Shown here piece after piece: positions 27,467-38,077 of a stretch of DNA of 64,000 bases. The notes beneath the pieces were generated by a model that worked only from the letters and a program-made list of their open reading frames with translations, made no database searches and had not been told where the DNA came from. Each line of letters starts with the position of its first letter. Position 1 is the first letter of the stretch. Location: positions 1 to 64,000 of the forward strand of contig JAGYKK010000002.1 of the NCBI GenBank assembly GCA_018401645.1, in the 5' to 3' direction. This DNA is from Mycobacterium sp. Lineage in GTDB: Bacteria; Actinomycetota; Actinomycetes; Mycobacteriales; Mycobacteriaceae. The translations under genes were made by a program, and so were the position numbers.

Positions 27467-28170
27467 GCCCTGATCCGCCCAGTGTCAGCCGGGCCGAGGT
27501 AGTGGCCGACGCCGGCCGCACCCCCGGTCAGGCGTTGCTTGGTCAGATGGGTGGCGTCAGCGGCCTGATCTACTCCGCATTGCCGGTGGTGATCCTGGTG
27601 CCGGTCTCGACCGCCTTCGGTTTGCTACCCGCGCTCATCGCGGCGCTGAGCGTCGCCGCGGGGATCCTGGTCTGGCGTCTGGTCCGGCGCGATTCGGTGA
27701 AGCCGGCCCTCGCCGGCTTCCTGGGCGTCGGAATCAGTGCATTGATCGCCTGGATTGTCGGCGCGTCCAAGGGCTACTTCCTGCTCGGAATCTGGATGTC
27801 CCTGGTGTGGGCGACGGTATTCGCGGTGTCGGTGCTGATCCGCCGACCGATCGTCGGCTACGTCTGGAGTTGGGTCAACGGCCACGACCGAAGTTGGCGG
27901 CGGTCGCGTCGCGCGGTGCTGGCGTTTGACGCGGCCACACTGACCTGGGTGCTGGTGTTCGGAGCCCGGTTCGTGGTGCAACACCACCTCTACGACGCCG
28001 ACCGGACCGGTTGGCTCGGAGTTGCGCGTATCGCGATGGGCTGGCCGCTGGCGGCCATCGGCGCGCTGGTCACCTACCTGGCCATCAGGGCCGCCCAACG
28101 GGCGTTGCACGCCGACCGCGCCGAGGCCGCACCAATTGCCGACGCTGAACAGGAACCGGTCCGGGACTGA
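27463..28170 (+). CDS. DUF3159 integral membrane protein
   Basis: 235 residues and about five to six helices, with DUF3159 landmarks LLGQMGGVSGLIYSALPVVI, VLIRRPIVGYVWSWVNGHD and LTWVLVFGARFVVQHHLYD. The GTG start overlaps the OB-fold stop, so the two are coupled, as in M. tuberculosis (Rv2694c-Rv2693c). Function unknown; a transporter or channel regulator would fit the neighbouring potassium genes, but this is guesswork. Confidence 0.85.
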   Translation: MSPDPPSVSRAEVVADAGRTPGQALLGQMGGVSGLIYSALPVVILVPVSTAFGLLPALIAALSVAAGILVWRLVRRDSVKPALAGFLGVGISALIAWIVGASKGYFLLGIWMSLVWATVFAVSVLIRRPIVGYVWSWVNGHDRSWRRSRRAVLAFDAATLTWVLVFGARFVVQHHLYDADRTGWLGVARIAMGWPLAAIGALVTYLAIRAAQRALHADRAEAAPIADAEQEPVRD

Positions 28171-28172
28171 AG

Positions 28173-28208
28173 GGTTCCTAGCGCGACTGTGGTTCCTAGT
28201 GCGACTGT
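28173..28208. repeat. 18-bp tandem duplication carrying the ceoC stop codon
   Basis: GGTTCCTAGCGCGACTGT (28173-28190) and GGTTCCTAGTGCGACTGT (28191-28208) differ at one base. The second copy holds the last codons and the TAG stop (28196-28198) of ceoC on the minus strand; the first repeats the same stop downstream of it. Confidence 0.9.
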
Positions 28209-28867
28209 GCGCCGGTGGTGAGCAGGTCGCGCAGATCGCCTTCGACCTCCGGAGCCGCGACGAAGAGCAACTCATCGCCGCCTTCGAGTGGCTCGTCGGC
28301 CTCCGGCACGATCACGCGGTGACCGCGCAAAATCGCCACGAGTGCGACATCGCGGGGCAGTGCCAGTTTGCGAACCGGCCGCCCTCCCCACGGAGTGTCG
28401 TCGGGAAGGGTGATCTCCACCAGGTTCGCGTGGCCCTTGCGGAACTCAATCAATCGCACCAGGTCCCCGACGGCGAAAGCCTCCTCCACCAGCGAGGCCA
28501 GGATCCGAGGCGTCGATACCGCGACGTCCACGCCCCATGCGCTGTCGAAGAGCCACTCGTTGCGAGGATCGTTGACTCGCGCGACCACGCGCGAGACCGC
28601 GAATTCAGTCTTGGCCAGCAGGGACAGCACCACGTTGGCTTTGTCGTCGCCGGTCGCGGCGATCACCACGTCGAACTCCTCGAGGTGCACCGACTCCAAC
28701 AGGCTCAGTTCGCATGCGTCACCGAGACGCCAGTCCACCGCCGGGATCGCCTCGACGTCGACGTGGCTTCGGTTACGTTCGATCAGCGTCACCTCGTGGT
28801 GATTCTCCGCGAGTTCTCGCGCGATCGAACGGCCAACGGCGCCCGCGCCGGCAATGGCGACCTTCAT
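28196..28867 (-). CDS. ceoC: TrkA-type potassium regulatory protein (CeoC)
   Basis: RCK protein of 223 residues. The N-terminal Rossmann fold MKVAIAGAGAVGRSIARELA binds NAD(H) or nucleotide, and GDACELSLLES and VIAATGDDKANVVLSLLAK complete the KTN domain. The C-terminal TrkA_C domain runs from ~135 (LVRLIEFRKGHANLVEITL). It gates a potassium transporter according to ligand. ATG 28867 overlaps the ceoB stop as ATGA. Rv2692 position. Intact. Confidence 0.92.
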   Translation of the reverse strand: MKVAIAGAGAVGRSIARELAENHHEVTLIERNRSHVDVEAIPAVDWRLGDACELSLLESVHLEEFDVVIAATGDDKANVVLSLLAKTEFAVSRVVARVNDPRNEWLFDSAWGVDVAVSTPRILASLVEEAFAVGDLVRLIEFRKGHANLVEITLPDDTPWGGRPVRKLALPRDVALVAILRGHRVIVPEADEPLEGGDELLFVAAPEVEGDLRDLLTTGAQSH

Positions 28868-29535
28868 TCTCCGACCCCGACCGCGGGTGGCTGTGCGGCG
28901 ATGGCCAATGCCTCGGCGCACTGCCCCGACACCGCGGCGAGATACACCTGGTCACCGGCCTGGATGACGGTCTTGGGTTCGGGTAAAACCCCGGTGCCGA
29001 AACGGATCAGGAACGCCACCCGCGAGCGGGTGACCTCCTCGAGGTCGGTCACCCGGTGCCCCATCCAGGATTCGTGCAACGCCGCCTCGGCGACCGCGAC
29101 CGTGCCGGTGGGATCCCGCCACCGGGCGGCCTCGGCGTCGCCGACGAGCGTATTGAGGAACCGGTCGGTGGTCCAGGGCACGGTGGCCACCGTAGGAATA
29201 CCCAGCCGCTCGTAGACCGCTGCCCGCTTGGCGTCGTAGATTCGGGCCACCACCTTCTGCACGCCGAACATCTCCCGCGCCACCCGGGCCGAAATGATGT
29301 TGGAGTTGTCTCCGGAAGACACCGCGGCGAAGGCGTCGGCACGCTCGATCCCCGCACGCAGCAACACTTCCCGATCGAAGCCCATGCCCAGGATTCGATC
29401 CCCGGAGAATTCGGGGGAGAGCCGCTGAAACGCGGTGGAGTCGCGGTCGATGACCGCGACCTCGTGTCCGAGTCGGGACAGCGCGTCGGCCAACGAGGTG
29501 CCGACACGACCGCAACCCATGACTAGCACCCGCAC
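28864..29535 (-). CDS. ceoB: TrkA-type potassium regulatory protein (CeoB)
   Basis: RCK paralogue of ceoC, 223 residues: MRVLVMGCGRVGTSLADALS, AVSSGDNSNIISARVAREMF, VARIYDAKRAAVYERLG, then a TrkA_C domain. GTG 29535 follows GGGAGGTTTTC. First gene of the ceoB-ceoC pair and divergent, with a ~100-bp gap, from the KimA-like transporter, whose activity the pair probably controls. Rv2691 position. Intact. Confidence 0.92.
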   Translation of the reverse strand: MRVLVMGCGRVGTSLADALSRLGHEVAVIDRDSTAFQRLSPEFSGDRILGMGFDREVLLRAGIERADAFAAVSSGDNSNIISARVAREMFGVQKVVARIYDAKRAAVYERLGIPTVATVPWTTDRFLNTLVGDAEAARWRDPTGTVAVAEAALHESWMGHRVTDLEEVTRSRVAFLIRFGTGVLPEPKTVIQAGDQVYLAAVSGQCAEALAIAAQPPAVGVGE

Positions 29536-29634
29536 CCGAAAACCTCCCGGCTACCTCGCGTGCGGCCCACCCGGCGGGCGGCACGGCACTCCGAACGCTA
29601 CCGCCAGCGCGGGTAAGGCTTACCCTTGGCTCTC

Positions 29635-31629
29635 GTGTCCAAGGTTTCGATGGGCGTGCGCCGATTGCTCCTCGGACGGCCGTTCCGCAGCGACAAGCTC
29701 AGCCATACGCTGCTCCCTAAACGCATCGCCCTGCCGGTGTTTGCCTCCGACGCCATGTCGTCGGTGGCGTACGCGCCCGAGGAGATCTTCCTGGTGCTGT
29801 CCTTGGCTGGCCTGTCCGCATTGGTGATGGCGCCCTGGGTCGGCCTGGCGGTGGCGCTGGTCATGTTGGTGGTGGTGGCCTCCTACCGGCAGAACGTGCA
29901 CGCCTACCCCTCCGGCGGCGGAGACTACGAGGTGGTCACCACCAACCTCGGCCCGAACGCTGGCCTGACGGTGGCTAGCGCGCTGATGGTCGATTACACG
30001 CTGACGGTGGCGGTCTCAATAGCAGCGGCGATGTCCAACATCGGTTCGGCGGTGCCCTTCGTCGCCCAACACAAGGTGATTTTCGCTGTCATCGCGATCG
30101 TGGCGCTCACGGCGGTCAACCTCCGCGGAATTCGCGAGTCGGGCACCGCGTTCGCCATCCCCACCTACGCCTTCATGGCCGGTATGTTCGCGATGCTGGC
30201 TTGGGGATTCGTCCAGATCTTTGGGATGGACCGCAATCTGCAGGCGGAGTCGGCGGGGTTTGAGTTGCGCTCCGAACATGGCGACGTGATGGGTTTTGCG
30301 CTGGTGTTCCTGGTGGCCCGGGCGTTTTCGTCCGGTTGCGCGGCCCTGACCGGGGTCGAGGCGATCAGCAATGGCGTTCCGGCGTTTCGCAAGCCCAAGT
30401 CGCGCAACGCCGCGACCACGCTGGCGATGTTGGGCGGCATTGCGATCGTGATGTTCATGGGCGTCATCACCATGGCGATCGAAACCGGCGTGAAAGTTGC
30501 CCATAACCCGGCTGAGCAACTCATCGGTGCACCGGAGGGGTACCGCCAGAAGACCCTGGTGGCCCAGTTGGCTGACGCTATCTTCCACAATTTCCCGCTC
30601 GGCCTCTACTTGATCACCGGCGTGACGGCCCTGATCCTGGTGCTGGCCGCCAATACGGCGTTCAACGGATTTCCGGTGCTCGGGTCAATCCTGGCCCAGG
30701 ATCGCTACCTTCCGCGGCAGTTGCACACCCGGGGCGGTCGGTTGGCGTTCTCCAACGGGATCGCCTTCCTGGCCTTGGCGGCGATTGCCTTCGTCGTCGC
30801 GTTCGATGCCGAGGTCACGGCGTTGATCCAGCTTTACATCGTGGGCGTGTTTGTATCTTTCACGCTCAGTCAGATCGGCATGGTGCGGCACTGGACGCGA
30901 TTGTTGCGCACCGAGGACGACCCGGTGGAACGCCGCCGGATGATCCGCTCCCGGATCATCAACGGCATCGGCCTCACCGCCACCGGTTCGGTTCTGATCG
31001 TGGTGGTGGTCACCAAGTTCCTGGTCGGAGCGTGGATCGCAATCCTGGCGATGGGCGGACTGTTCGTCATGATGAAGGCGATCAACCGGCACTACGCGGC
31101 GGTGTCGCGCGAGTTGACGCCCGTTGAGGCCGAGCAACGCGAGATCGTGCTCCCCAGTCGCAATCACGCCGTGGTGCTGGTATCGAGCATGCACCTGCCC
31201 ACTTTGCGGGCATTGGCCTACGCCCGGGCGATGCGCCCGGACGTGCTGGAGGCGCTCAACGTCAGCGTCGATGACGCTGAGACCCGCAAACTGACCGCTG
31301 AATGGGAGGCCAGCGACGTCAGTGTCCCCCTGAAGGTCGTTGCCTCGCCCTATCGTGAAGTCACCGGCCCGGTGCTGGACTACATCAAGCGGATCAGCAA
31401 GGCCTCGCCGCGTACGGTGGTGACGGTGTTCGTCCCCGAGTACGTCGTCGGTCACTGGTGGGAGGGCCTGTTGCACAATCAGAGCGCGCTGCGTCTCAAG
31501 ACGCGTCTGCGTTTCATGCCCAATGTGGTGGTGGCTTCCGTTCCGTGGCAGTTGGATTCGTCGGATCGTCTCCGCAAGTTCGAAGAACCGAGCGCGCCGG
31601 GCGACGTCCGCCGCGGCTTCATTGAGTGA
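29635..31629 (+). CDS. APC-family KimA-like potassium transporter
   Basis: 664 residues: about 12 membrane helices (to ~450) then a soluble C-terminal domain. Conserved segments are RRLLLGRPFRSDKLSHTLLP, KRIALPVFASDAMSSVAYAP, VHAYPSGGGDYEVVTTNLGP and GVEAISNGVPAFRKPKSRNA, closely like Rv2690c and the KimA potassium importers of Firmicutes. GTG 29635 preferred over TTG 29626. Divergent from the two TrkA regulators, and its TGA overlaps the GTG of the methyltransferase. Potassium as substrate is inferred from family and context. Confidence 0.88.
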   Translation: MSKVSMGVRRLLLGRPFRSDKLSHTLLPKRIALPVFASDAMSSVAYAPEEIFLVLSLAGLSALVMAPWVGLAVALVMLVVVASYRQNVHAYPSGGGDYEVVTTNLGPNAGLTVASALMVDYTLTVAVSIAAAMSNIGSAVPFVAQHKVIFAVIAIVALTAVNLRGIRESGTAFAIPTYAFMAGMFAMLAWGFVQIFGMDRNLQAESAGFELRSEHGDVMGFALVFLVARAFSSGCAALTGVEAISNGVPAFRKPKSRNAATTLAMLGGIAIVMFMGVITMAIETGVKVAHNPAEQLIGAPEGYRQKTLVAQLADAIFHNFPLGLYLITGVTALILVLAANTAFNGFPVLGSILAQDRYLPRQLHTRGGRLAFSNGIAFLALAAIAFVVAFDAEVTALIQLYIVGVFVSFTLSQIGMVRHWTRLLRTEDDPVERRRMIRSRIINGIGLTATGSVLIVVVVTKFLVGAWIAILAMGGLFVMMKAINRHYAAVSRELTPVEAEQREIVLPSRNHAVVLVSSMHLPTLRALAYARAMRPDVLEALNVSVDDAETRKLTAEWEASDVSVPLKVVASPYREVTGPVLDYIKRISKASPRTVVTVFVPEYVVGHWWEGLLHNQSALRLKTRLRFMPNVVVASVPWQLDSSDRLRKFEEPSAPGDVRRGFIE

Positions 31630-32848
31630 CCATCGAATCGTCGGACACCCTGGTACTACGCGCCGGGTCGGCGGCCAACGGCGGCAGTTGCGTGGCCCGC
31701 CACGAGGGCCGCGTGGTGTTCGTGCGGTATTCACTACCGGGAGAACTGGTGCGGGTGCGAGTGACATCGGATCGTGGTGCGTACTGGCATGCCGAGGCAC
31801 TGGAGGTTCTCGAACCCTCGGTTGATCGGATAACGCCACTGTGTTCGATTGCCGGCGTTGACGGCGCGGGGTGCTGCGATCTGGCCTTCGTCGAACCGGC
31901 CGCCGCCCGACTGATCAAGGCGCAGGTGGTGGCCAATCAACTTCAGCGGCTGGGCGGTTACGGGTGGCAGGGGGTGGCCGAACCGCTCGGCACCGGGGCG
32001 GTGCAGGCCTGGCGCACCCGGGTCCGCCTCGATGTCGGCGCCGACGGCCGGGCCGGTTTCCACCGGTACCACAGCAATGATCTCGTCACCGACCTGCAGT
32101 GTGGGCAGCTCCCCGTGGCCATGACCGCCGGACTTGAGGGCCCCTCGCGATTCGCCGGTGCGCAACCCCGCGCGGGTGACCGGCTGCACGTGGTGCTCGA
32201 CGATGACGGTCACCGACATGTGGTGGCCACCGCTCGCGGCCGCCGTGGCGGCATCGCCTTGGAGGGAACCGGTGAATCCGTGCAGCGGGTGGGTCGGCGT
32301 GTCTGGCAGGTGCCGGCAACCGGCTTCTGGCAATCCCACCGCGACGCGCCTGAGTTCTACAGTGAGTTGGTGCGGCGTTGGGCGCAGGATTGCGAGGCGA
32401 AACGAGCCTGGGACCTCTACGGCGGTGCCGGTCTGTTCGCCGCCGCCCTCGCTGAGGTCACCGGGGAGGACGGCGAGGTGGTGACGCGCGTCTCCCTGCG
32501 CGCGGCATCGGCCGCGGCGCGGTCGGCGCTGCCGACCCGCCGCAGGTGCGGGTCGTCTGTGATTCGGTGCGCCGGGTTCTGGCCGGGGTCGCCGGTGGCG
32601 CGGATATCGCGGTTCTCGACCCGCCGCGGGCCGGGGCCGGTAGGCCGGTCATCGAACTGCTCGCTGGTGTGGGTGTGCCCAGGGTGATCCACATCGGTTG
32701 TGAGGCAGCGGCTTTCGCGCGAGACATTAGCCTCTATCGCGCACACGGCTACCGGGTGGAGTCCATCCGGGTCTTTGACGCCTTTCCGTTGACGCACCAT
32801 GTCGAATGCATCGCGCTGCTGGAGAAGGTCGCCGGTGTCCGGGCCTGA
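31626..32848 (+). CDS. TrmA/RumA-family RNA m5U methyltransferase, one frameshift
   Basis: SAM-dependent uridine-5 methylation of rRNA or tRNA. An N-terminal TRAM-like region ([20 protein letters not shown]) is followed by a cysteine cluster ([13 protein letters not shown]), [20 protein letters not shown] and the SAM-site [16 protein letters not shown]. The frame changes near 32510-32525, after which [19 protein letters not shown] and the catalytic-cysteine segment [16 protein letters not shown] continue in the next frame. One missing base explains it. Rv2689c position. GTG start overlaps the transporter stop. Confidence 0.87.
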
Positions 32849-34220
32849 AGTGTCAGAACCTGAGACTGGCGGGCCGACGGCCGGAACCGGTCGTCGGCCG
32901 CGATTGCCGGTCAGGCTGTTCGCACGCGGATCGTGGTCGGAGACCAGGCGCATCACGACCATCCTGCACAAGGAGACCGTCGGCGGGGCGGTCCTGCTGT
33001 TCGCCGCCGCTGTTGCGCTGATCTGGGCGAATTCGCCGTGGGCGGCGTCCTATCACGCGCTCAACGACTTTCGGATCGGCACCGACGAGTTCGGCCTGCA
33101 CCTGAACCTGAGCCTGGGCGGTTGGGCGGCTGATGGGTTGCTGGCCATCTTCTTCTTCATCGTCGGACTTGAACTCAAGCGCGAATTCGTCGCCGGCGAT
33201 CTGCGGGATCCGGCCCGCGCTGCCCTTCCGATCGCGGCGGCAGTGGGCGGCATGGCGGTGCCCGCAATGATCTTTTTGGCCTTCACCGCCGGTTCCGAGG
33301 ACGGGGCTACCCGCGGGTGGGCGATTCCAACCGCCACCGACATCGCGTTTGCGGTGGCGGTGCTGGCAGTGATCTCCACCCATCTGCCGACGGCACTGCG
33401 CACGTTCCTGCTTACCCTCGCGGTGGTCGACGATCTTCTCGCGATCACCGTGATCGCGGTGTTCTACACCGCCAAGATCAATCTGGGCGCGTTGCTGCTG
33501 GCATTGATCCCGCTGACCTTGTTCGCGGTACTGGTACAGCGGCATATCACCAGGTGGTGGCTGCTGATCCCGTTGGCCCTGCTTACGTGGGCGCTGGTGC
33601 ATGAGTCGGGAGTGCACGCCACCGTGGCCGGGGTGCTGCTGGGCTTCACCGTGCCGGTCCTAGCCGGCAGGTCCGGCGCGGCGGGCCTGGCCGAACGATT
33701 TGAGCATCGGATGCGACCCATCTCGGCCGGCTTCGCGGTTCCGGGATTTGCCTTCTTCGCTGCCGGGGTGTCCTTCGGCGGCTATGACGGATTCGTGACA
33801 GCCCTGCGCGATCCGATCTCACTCGGCGTCATCGGCGGGCTGGTGGTGGGCAAGACCATCGGTGTCTACGGCACCACCCGTCTGGTTGCGGCCGTCACCC
33901 GCGCGAGTCTCGACTCGTCGCTGCGCTGGATCGACGTGTTGGGCGTCTCATTGCTGGCCGGTGTCGGGTTCACGGTATCGCTGCTGATCGGAGACTTGGC
34001 TTACGAATCGGACCCGGCTCGCCGCGAGGTCGTCAAGGATTTCGACGATGTCCGCGCGATAGAGAAATCATTGCTGGCAGCGGGCTTGGCTGCCATTCTG
34101 CTACGGATTCGCAACCGCCACTATCGTTCGGTGCTCGAACTGGAGACCGCCGATGTCGACGGCGACGGTGTGCCCGACGTCTACACGGTCTCCCCGGATC
34201 GACCCGGCAATGGTGGGTAG
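32835..34220 (+). CDS. nhaA: Na+/H+ antiporter NhaA
   Basis: 461 residues with the NhaA core of 12 helices. [50 protein letters not shown] and [19 protein letters not shown] (the two transport aspartates) are all present, plus [20 protein letters not shown] 32835 is preceded by GGAGAAGG; GTG 32850 is an alternative that avoids overlapping the methyltransferase end. The tail [15 protein letters not shown] is unusual. Not part of the M. tuberculosis neighbourhood as I recall it. Confidence 0.92.
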   Translation: MSGPEVSEPETGGPTAGTGRRPRLPVRLFARGSWSETRRITTILHKETVGGAVLLFAAAVALIWANSPWAASYHALNDFRIGTDEFGLHLNLSLGGWAADGLLAIFFFIVGLELKREFVAGDLRDPARAALPIAAAVGGMAVPAMIFLAFTAGSEDGATRGWAIPTATDIAFAVAVLAVISTHLPTALRTFLLTLAVVDDLLAITVIAVFYTAKINLGALLLALIPLTLFAVLVQRHITRWWLLIPLALLTWALVHESGVHATVAGVLLGFTVPVLAGRSGAAGLAERFEHRMRPISAGFAVPGFAFFAAGVSFGGYDGFVTALRDPISLGVIGGLVVGKTIGVYGTTRLVAAVTRASLDSSLRWIDVLGVSLLAGVGFTVSLLIGDLAYESDPARREVVKDFDDVRAIEKSLLAAGLAAILLRIRNRHYRSVLELETADVDGDGVPDVYTVSPDRPGNGG

Positions 34221-34223
34221 AAT

Positions 34224-36137
34224 ATGGAAATGCTTGAACAGGTCCGCGGACCCGGCGATCTGCGGCGTCTCTCGCAGGATCAACTGACGGAACTTGCGGT
34301 GGAAATCCGCCAATTCCTGATCCACAAGGTTGCTGCCACCGGCGGCCATCTGGGTCCGAACCTCGGCGTGGTGGAACTCACCCTCGCTCTGCACCGGGTG
34401 TTCGACTCTCCGCACGACCCGATCATCTTCGACACCGGCCACCAAGCCTACGTGCACAAGATGCTGACCGGGCGCAGCGCTGACTTCGACACCCTGCGGA
34501 TGAAAGGCGGCCTGTCGGGCTACCCGTCGCGCGCCGAGAGCGACCACGACTGGGTCGAGTCCAGCCACGCCTCGGCGGCACTGTCCTACGCCGACGGACT
34601 CGCCAAGGCCTTCGAGTTGACCGGTCAGCGCAACCGGCACGTGGTCGCCGTCGTCGGCGACGGCGCGTTGACCGGTGGCATGTGCTGGGAGGCGCTCAAC
34701 AACATCGCCGCGGCCGAACGCCCGGTGGTCATCGTGGTCAACGACAATGGCCGCAGTTACGCGCCGACGATCGGTGGCTTCGCCGACCATCTCGCAGGTC
34801 TGCGTCTGCAACCGGGTTATGAGCGCATTCTGGAACGTGGCCGGGTCGCCCTGCGCGGCGTCCCGATGATCGGCGAGGTCTGCTACCAGGCCATGCACAG
34901 CGTCAAGGCAGGTCTCAAGGACGCGATCTCTCCACAGGTGATGTTCACCGACCTTGGTATCAAGTACGTCGGCCCGATCGACGGTCACGACGAGCATGCG
35001 GTCGAGAACGCTCTTCGCCACGCCCGAGGATTCAATGCTCCCGTGATCGTCCACGTCGCAACGCGCAAGGGTATGGGGTACCCACCCGCCGAGAACGATG
35101 AGGCGGAGCAGATGCACGCCTGCGGCGTTATCGATCCGCACACCGGATTAGCCACCAAAGCTTCCGCGCCCGGGTGGACCGCAGTGTTCTCCGACGCACT
35201 GATCGCCTACGCGACCAAGCGTCGCGACATCGTGGCTATCACCGCCGCGATGGCCGGGCCCACCGGGTTGGCGGCTTTCGGTGAACGATTTGCTGATCGA
35301 TTCTTTGACGTCGGTATCGCCGAACAGCACGCGATGACATCGGCGGCCGGGCTGGCCATGGGTGGCATGCATCCCGTGGTCGCCATCTACTCGACATTCC
35401 TCAATCGTGCTTTTGACCAGGTGCTGATGGACGTCGCCCTGCACCGACTCCCCGTCACCATCGTGCTGGATCGGGCCGGTGTCACCGGAAACGACGGTGC
35501 CAGCCACAACGGGATGTGGGATCTCGCGGTCCTCAACATCGTGCCAGGAATCCGGGTCGCGGCGCCGCGCGATGGCGCCCGGCTACGCGAGGAACTCGGG
35601 GAGGCGCTCGACGTCCACGACGGTCCGACTGCAATTCGATTCCCCAAAGGCGAAGTGGGCCAAGACATTGCGGCATTGGAGCGGATCTCCGGGATCGACG
35701 TGCTGGCCCGACCCGCCGAGGAATTAGGCTTTGATGTCTTGCTGGTAGCGGTGGGATCTTTCGCGGCGATGGCGCTGAAGGTATCCGAGCGGCTTCGCAA
35801 GCAGGGCATCGGTGTGACGGTGGTGGACCCGCGGTGGGTGTTGCCGGTCCCGGAGGCGCTTGCCGCTCTCGCTGCGACGCACGGACTTGTGGTCACCCTG
35901 GAGGACGGCGGTGTTCGTGGCGGCGTCGGGTCGGCGGTCTCGGCTGCTCTGCGTGGTGCGGAGATCGACGTGCCGTGCCGCGATGTCGGTGTGCCGCAAC
36001 AGTTCCTTGACCACGCCGCCCGCGGAGAGGTCCTCGCCGACGTGGGTCTGACCGAACAGCACATCGCCCGTCAGGTCACCGGGTGGGTAGCCGCAATCGG
36101 TGCGCACGACGAGGCCGTATCAGAGCGACTCGACTGA
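34224..36137 (+). CDS. dxs: 1-Deoxy-D-xylulose-5-phosphate synthase
   Basis: First step of the MEP isoprenoid pathway, thiamine-diphosphate dependent. 637 residues: [36 protein letters not shown], the ThDP/Mg motif [29 protein letters not shown], then the transketolase pyrimidine domain ([31 protein letters not shown]) and the C-terminal domain. ATG 34224, four bases after nhaA. Overlaps the convergent RNase D-like gene by 18 bp. Intact. Confidence 0.97.
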   Translation: MEMLEQVRGPGDLRRLSQDQLTELAVEIRQFLIHKVAATGGHLGPNLGVVELTLALHRVFDSPHDPIIFDTGHQAYVHKMLTGRSADFDTLRMKGGLSGYPSRAESDHDWVESSHASAALSYADGLAKAFELTGQRNRHVVAVVGDGALTGGMCWEALNNIAAAERPVVIVVNDNGRSYAPTIGGFADHLAGLRLQPGYERILERGRVALRGVPMIGEVCYQAMHSVKAGLKDAISPQVMFTDLGIKYVGPIDGHDEHAVENALRHARGFNAPVIVHVATRKGMGYPPAENDEAEQMHACGVIDPHTGLATKASAPGWTAVFSDALIAYATKRRDIVAITAAMAGPTGLAAFGERFADRFFDVGIAEQHAMTSAAGLAMGGMHPVVAIYSTFLNRAFDQVLMDVALHRLPVTIVLDRAGVTGNDGASHNGMWDLAVLNIVPGIRVAAPRDGARLREELGEALDVHDGPTAIRFPKGEVGQDIAALERISGIDVLARPAEELGFDVLLVAVGSFAAMALKVSERLRKQGIGVTVVDPRWVLPVPEALAALAATHGLVVTLEDGGVRGGVGSAVSAALRGAEIDVPCRDVGVPQQFLDHAARGEVLADVGLTEQHIARQVTGWVAAIGAHDEAVSERLD

Positions 36138-37403
36138 TTCCTGCGCGGCGGGCCGACTCAACGCGACCGACAGTGCCGGCACCACCAGATCGCACTGCCA
36201 GACCCGGGCCCCGCCGTCGCGCAGGAAGACCGCGACGGCGCCGCTGACATCAGTGCCCTCCTGGAAGTCCCAGCACAGCCTGCGCACCAGATCCGGGGAC
36301 ACCAGGTTTTCGGTCGGCACCTCGACCCGGCGGGCAAGGTCGCCGAGGGCGGCACGCGCCGCATCCAAATAAGCCGCGGCTTCGGGTTTGCGCTTGGCCC
36401 ATCGCGCCGGTGGCGGCGGACCGGTCAGGACCTCGGCGGTGTCGGGTGGGTCGTCGGTCCGGCGCGCGGACTCCAGGGCATCCAGCCACACCGCGGCGGT
36501 GCGTCGCTGTCTCGGACCACCGAAGACGGGTAGTGCAATCAGGTCCTCCACCGTCGTGGGGTCGGCCAGTGCTGCGGCGATGATCGCCGCGTCGGGCAGG
36601 ATTCGTCCGGGTGCGATGTCGCGTTCCCGTGCGATCTTGTCCCGGACCGTCCATATCTCGCGCACGGCGGCTAGGCCCGCACTGGTCCGGACCTTGTGGA
36701 GGCCGGATGTTCGCCGCCAGCGGTCGCGGCGGGTTGGCGTGGTCTCGGCGTGGCGCAGGTACTCGAATTCCTCTGCTGCCCAACCGGTCTTGTTCTGCTC
36801 GGCCAACACTGCGGCGACTTCGGCGCGCAACTCGATCAGCACCTCGACGTCGAGCGCCGCGTAGTTCAGCCAGGTCTCGGGCAACGGACGTTGTGACCAG
36901 TCGGCTGCTCCGTGGCCCTTGGCCAAGCCCAGCCCGAGGAGTCGCTGCACCATGGCGGCGAGGTTGACGCGGTCGAATCCGGCCAACCGGCCCGCGAGTT
37001 CGGTGTCGTACAGGGCGGGCGGGTGCAGGCCCACTTCGGCCAGGCAGGGCAGGTCCTGGTCGGCGGCGTGCAGGATCCATTCGTCAGTGGCCAGCACGTC
37101 GGCCAGTGGCGCCAGGACGTCGATCGGGCTGCCGCCGTGGTTGACCGGGTCGATCAGGACCGTGCCGGCCCCGGCCCGACGGATCTGGATCAGGTAGGCA
37201 CGGTTGGAGTAACGGAAACCGGAGGCCCGTTCGGCGTCGACGGCGAAGGGACCGTGGCCGGTTGAGAGTTTCGCCGCCGCGTCGGCGATTTCGTCGGTGC
37301 TGACCGACACCGCCGGAACGCCATCGCTGGGATGGGCGAGCGGAGTTGGTTCCGGATCGGCGGGAGCCCCCTGCGCAGTGTCGGGGGCATCGGGGGTCGG
37401 CAT
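36120..37403 (-). CDS. RNase D-like 3'-5' exoribonuclease with HRDC domain
   Basis: 427 residues. The DEDDy exonuclease domain has Exo [21 protein letters not shown], Exo [16 protein letters not shown] and Exo [17 protein letters not shown] (Tyr and Asp spaced as in DEDDy enzymes). An HRDC domain follows (~225-310, [20 protein letters not shown]). Likely role is tRNA or rRNA 3'-end trimming. Rv2681 position. Its start lies one base after the DUF3000 stop, so the two form an operon. Intact. Confidence 0.9.
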   Translation of the reverse strand: MPTPDAPDTAQGAPADPEPTPLAHPSDGVPAVSVSTDEIADAAAKLSTGHGPFAVDAERASGFRYSNRAYLIQIRRAGAGTVLIDPVNHGGSPIDVLAPLADVLATDEWILHAADQDLPCLAEVGLHPPALYDTELAGRLAGFDRVNLAAMVQRLLGLGLAKGHGAADWSQRPLPETWLNYAALDVEVLIELRAEVAAVLAEQNKTGWAAEEFEYLRHAETTPTRRDRWRRTSGLHKVRTSAGLAAVREIWTVRDKIARERDIAPGRILPDAAIIAAALADPTTVEDLIALPVFGGPRQRRTAAVWLDALESARRTDDPPDTAEVLTGPPPPARWAKRKPEAAAYLDAARAALGDLARRVEVPTENLVSPDLVRRLCWDFQEGTDVSGAVAVFLRDGGARVWQCDLVVPALSVALSRPAAQESVESL

Positions 37404-37404
37404 C

Positions 37405-37986
37405 TCAGGCGCGGGAGCGCGAACTCAGGTCGGTCACCCCGGTCGGGGGAAGCCCGGCCGCGTGCTCGAGAACTTCGCAGAACGCTTCGACATGGGTGCC
37501 CAGAGACAGCGTGGTGGCGGTCCACGAGGCCCGCATTTCAAGTTGATGAGCTCGCGGGGGTCCTGAGATGTCGCCATAGCGCACCGACGTGGTCGCGGTG
37601 ACGGTTCCGCCCAGTGCGGTGACGTGCTCGGCCCTCGTTTCCAACGCCTCCACCAACCAACTCCAGGCGACCTCGGGAAGGAGCGGGTCGACGGCCTCGG
37701 CCGGGTCCAGGTCGGCCTGAATGAAGGCGACCAACCTCATGGTTCCGTCCCAGGCTTCGGCACCGTCGGGGTCGTGCAACAGGATCAGGCGGCCGAACGC
37801 ATCACCCTCGGAAGCCTCGGGCACGATCTCGCCCTCGGCACGCCGGACTTCGGCACCCAGTGCGTAGCTGTACGGCGCGAGGCGCTGAGGAGGGCGGATC
37901 GGGCCGAGCTCGATCTCCGACCGGACCTCGGCGGCATTCATCGCCGCCACCGCCTCGCGGAACTGGGTCGGCTCCGCGCTGGTCAC
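37405..37986 (-). CDS. DUF3000 protein
   Basis: About 193 residues with the family core ELGPIRPPQRLAPYSYALGA, LILLHDPDGAEAWDGTMRLV, LLPEVAWSWLVEALE and HQLEMRASWTATTLSLGTHV. GTG 37986 (VTSAEPTQFREAV) is chosen; ATG 38007 is an alternative. Actinobacterial family of unknown function at the Rv2680 position. Divergent from hemE (91 bp gap) and directly upstream of the RNase D-like gene. Intact. Confidence 0.85.
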   Translation of the reverse strand: MTSAEPTQFREAVAAMNAAEVRSEIELGPIRPPQRLAPYSYALGAEVRRAEGEIVPEASEGDAFGRLILLHDPDGAEAWDGTMRLVAFIQADLDPAEAVDPLLPEVAWSWLVEALETRAEHVTALGGTVTATTSVRYGDISGPPRAHQLEMRASWTATTLSLGTHVEAFCEVLEHAAGLPPTGVTDLSSRSRA

Positions 37987-38077
37987 ACGAAGTGACGTTA
38001 GCCCCATCCGGGGGGCCGCGCAGGCAGGCGCGCCGGGCCGGTGACCCGGCCGGGAACGCCGTGGCAGCATTGACCCG

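Noticed and set aside
34101..35141. Large minus-strand ORF opposite dxs
   Set aside because: No recognisable domain, and it lies wholly antisense to the well-conserved dxs coding sequence; a by-product of high GC.
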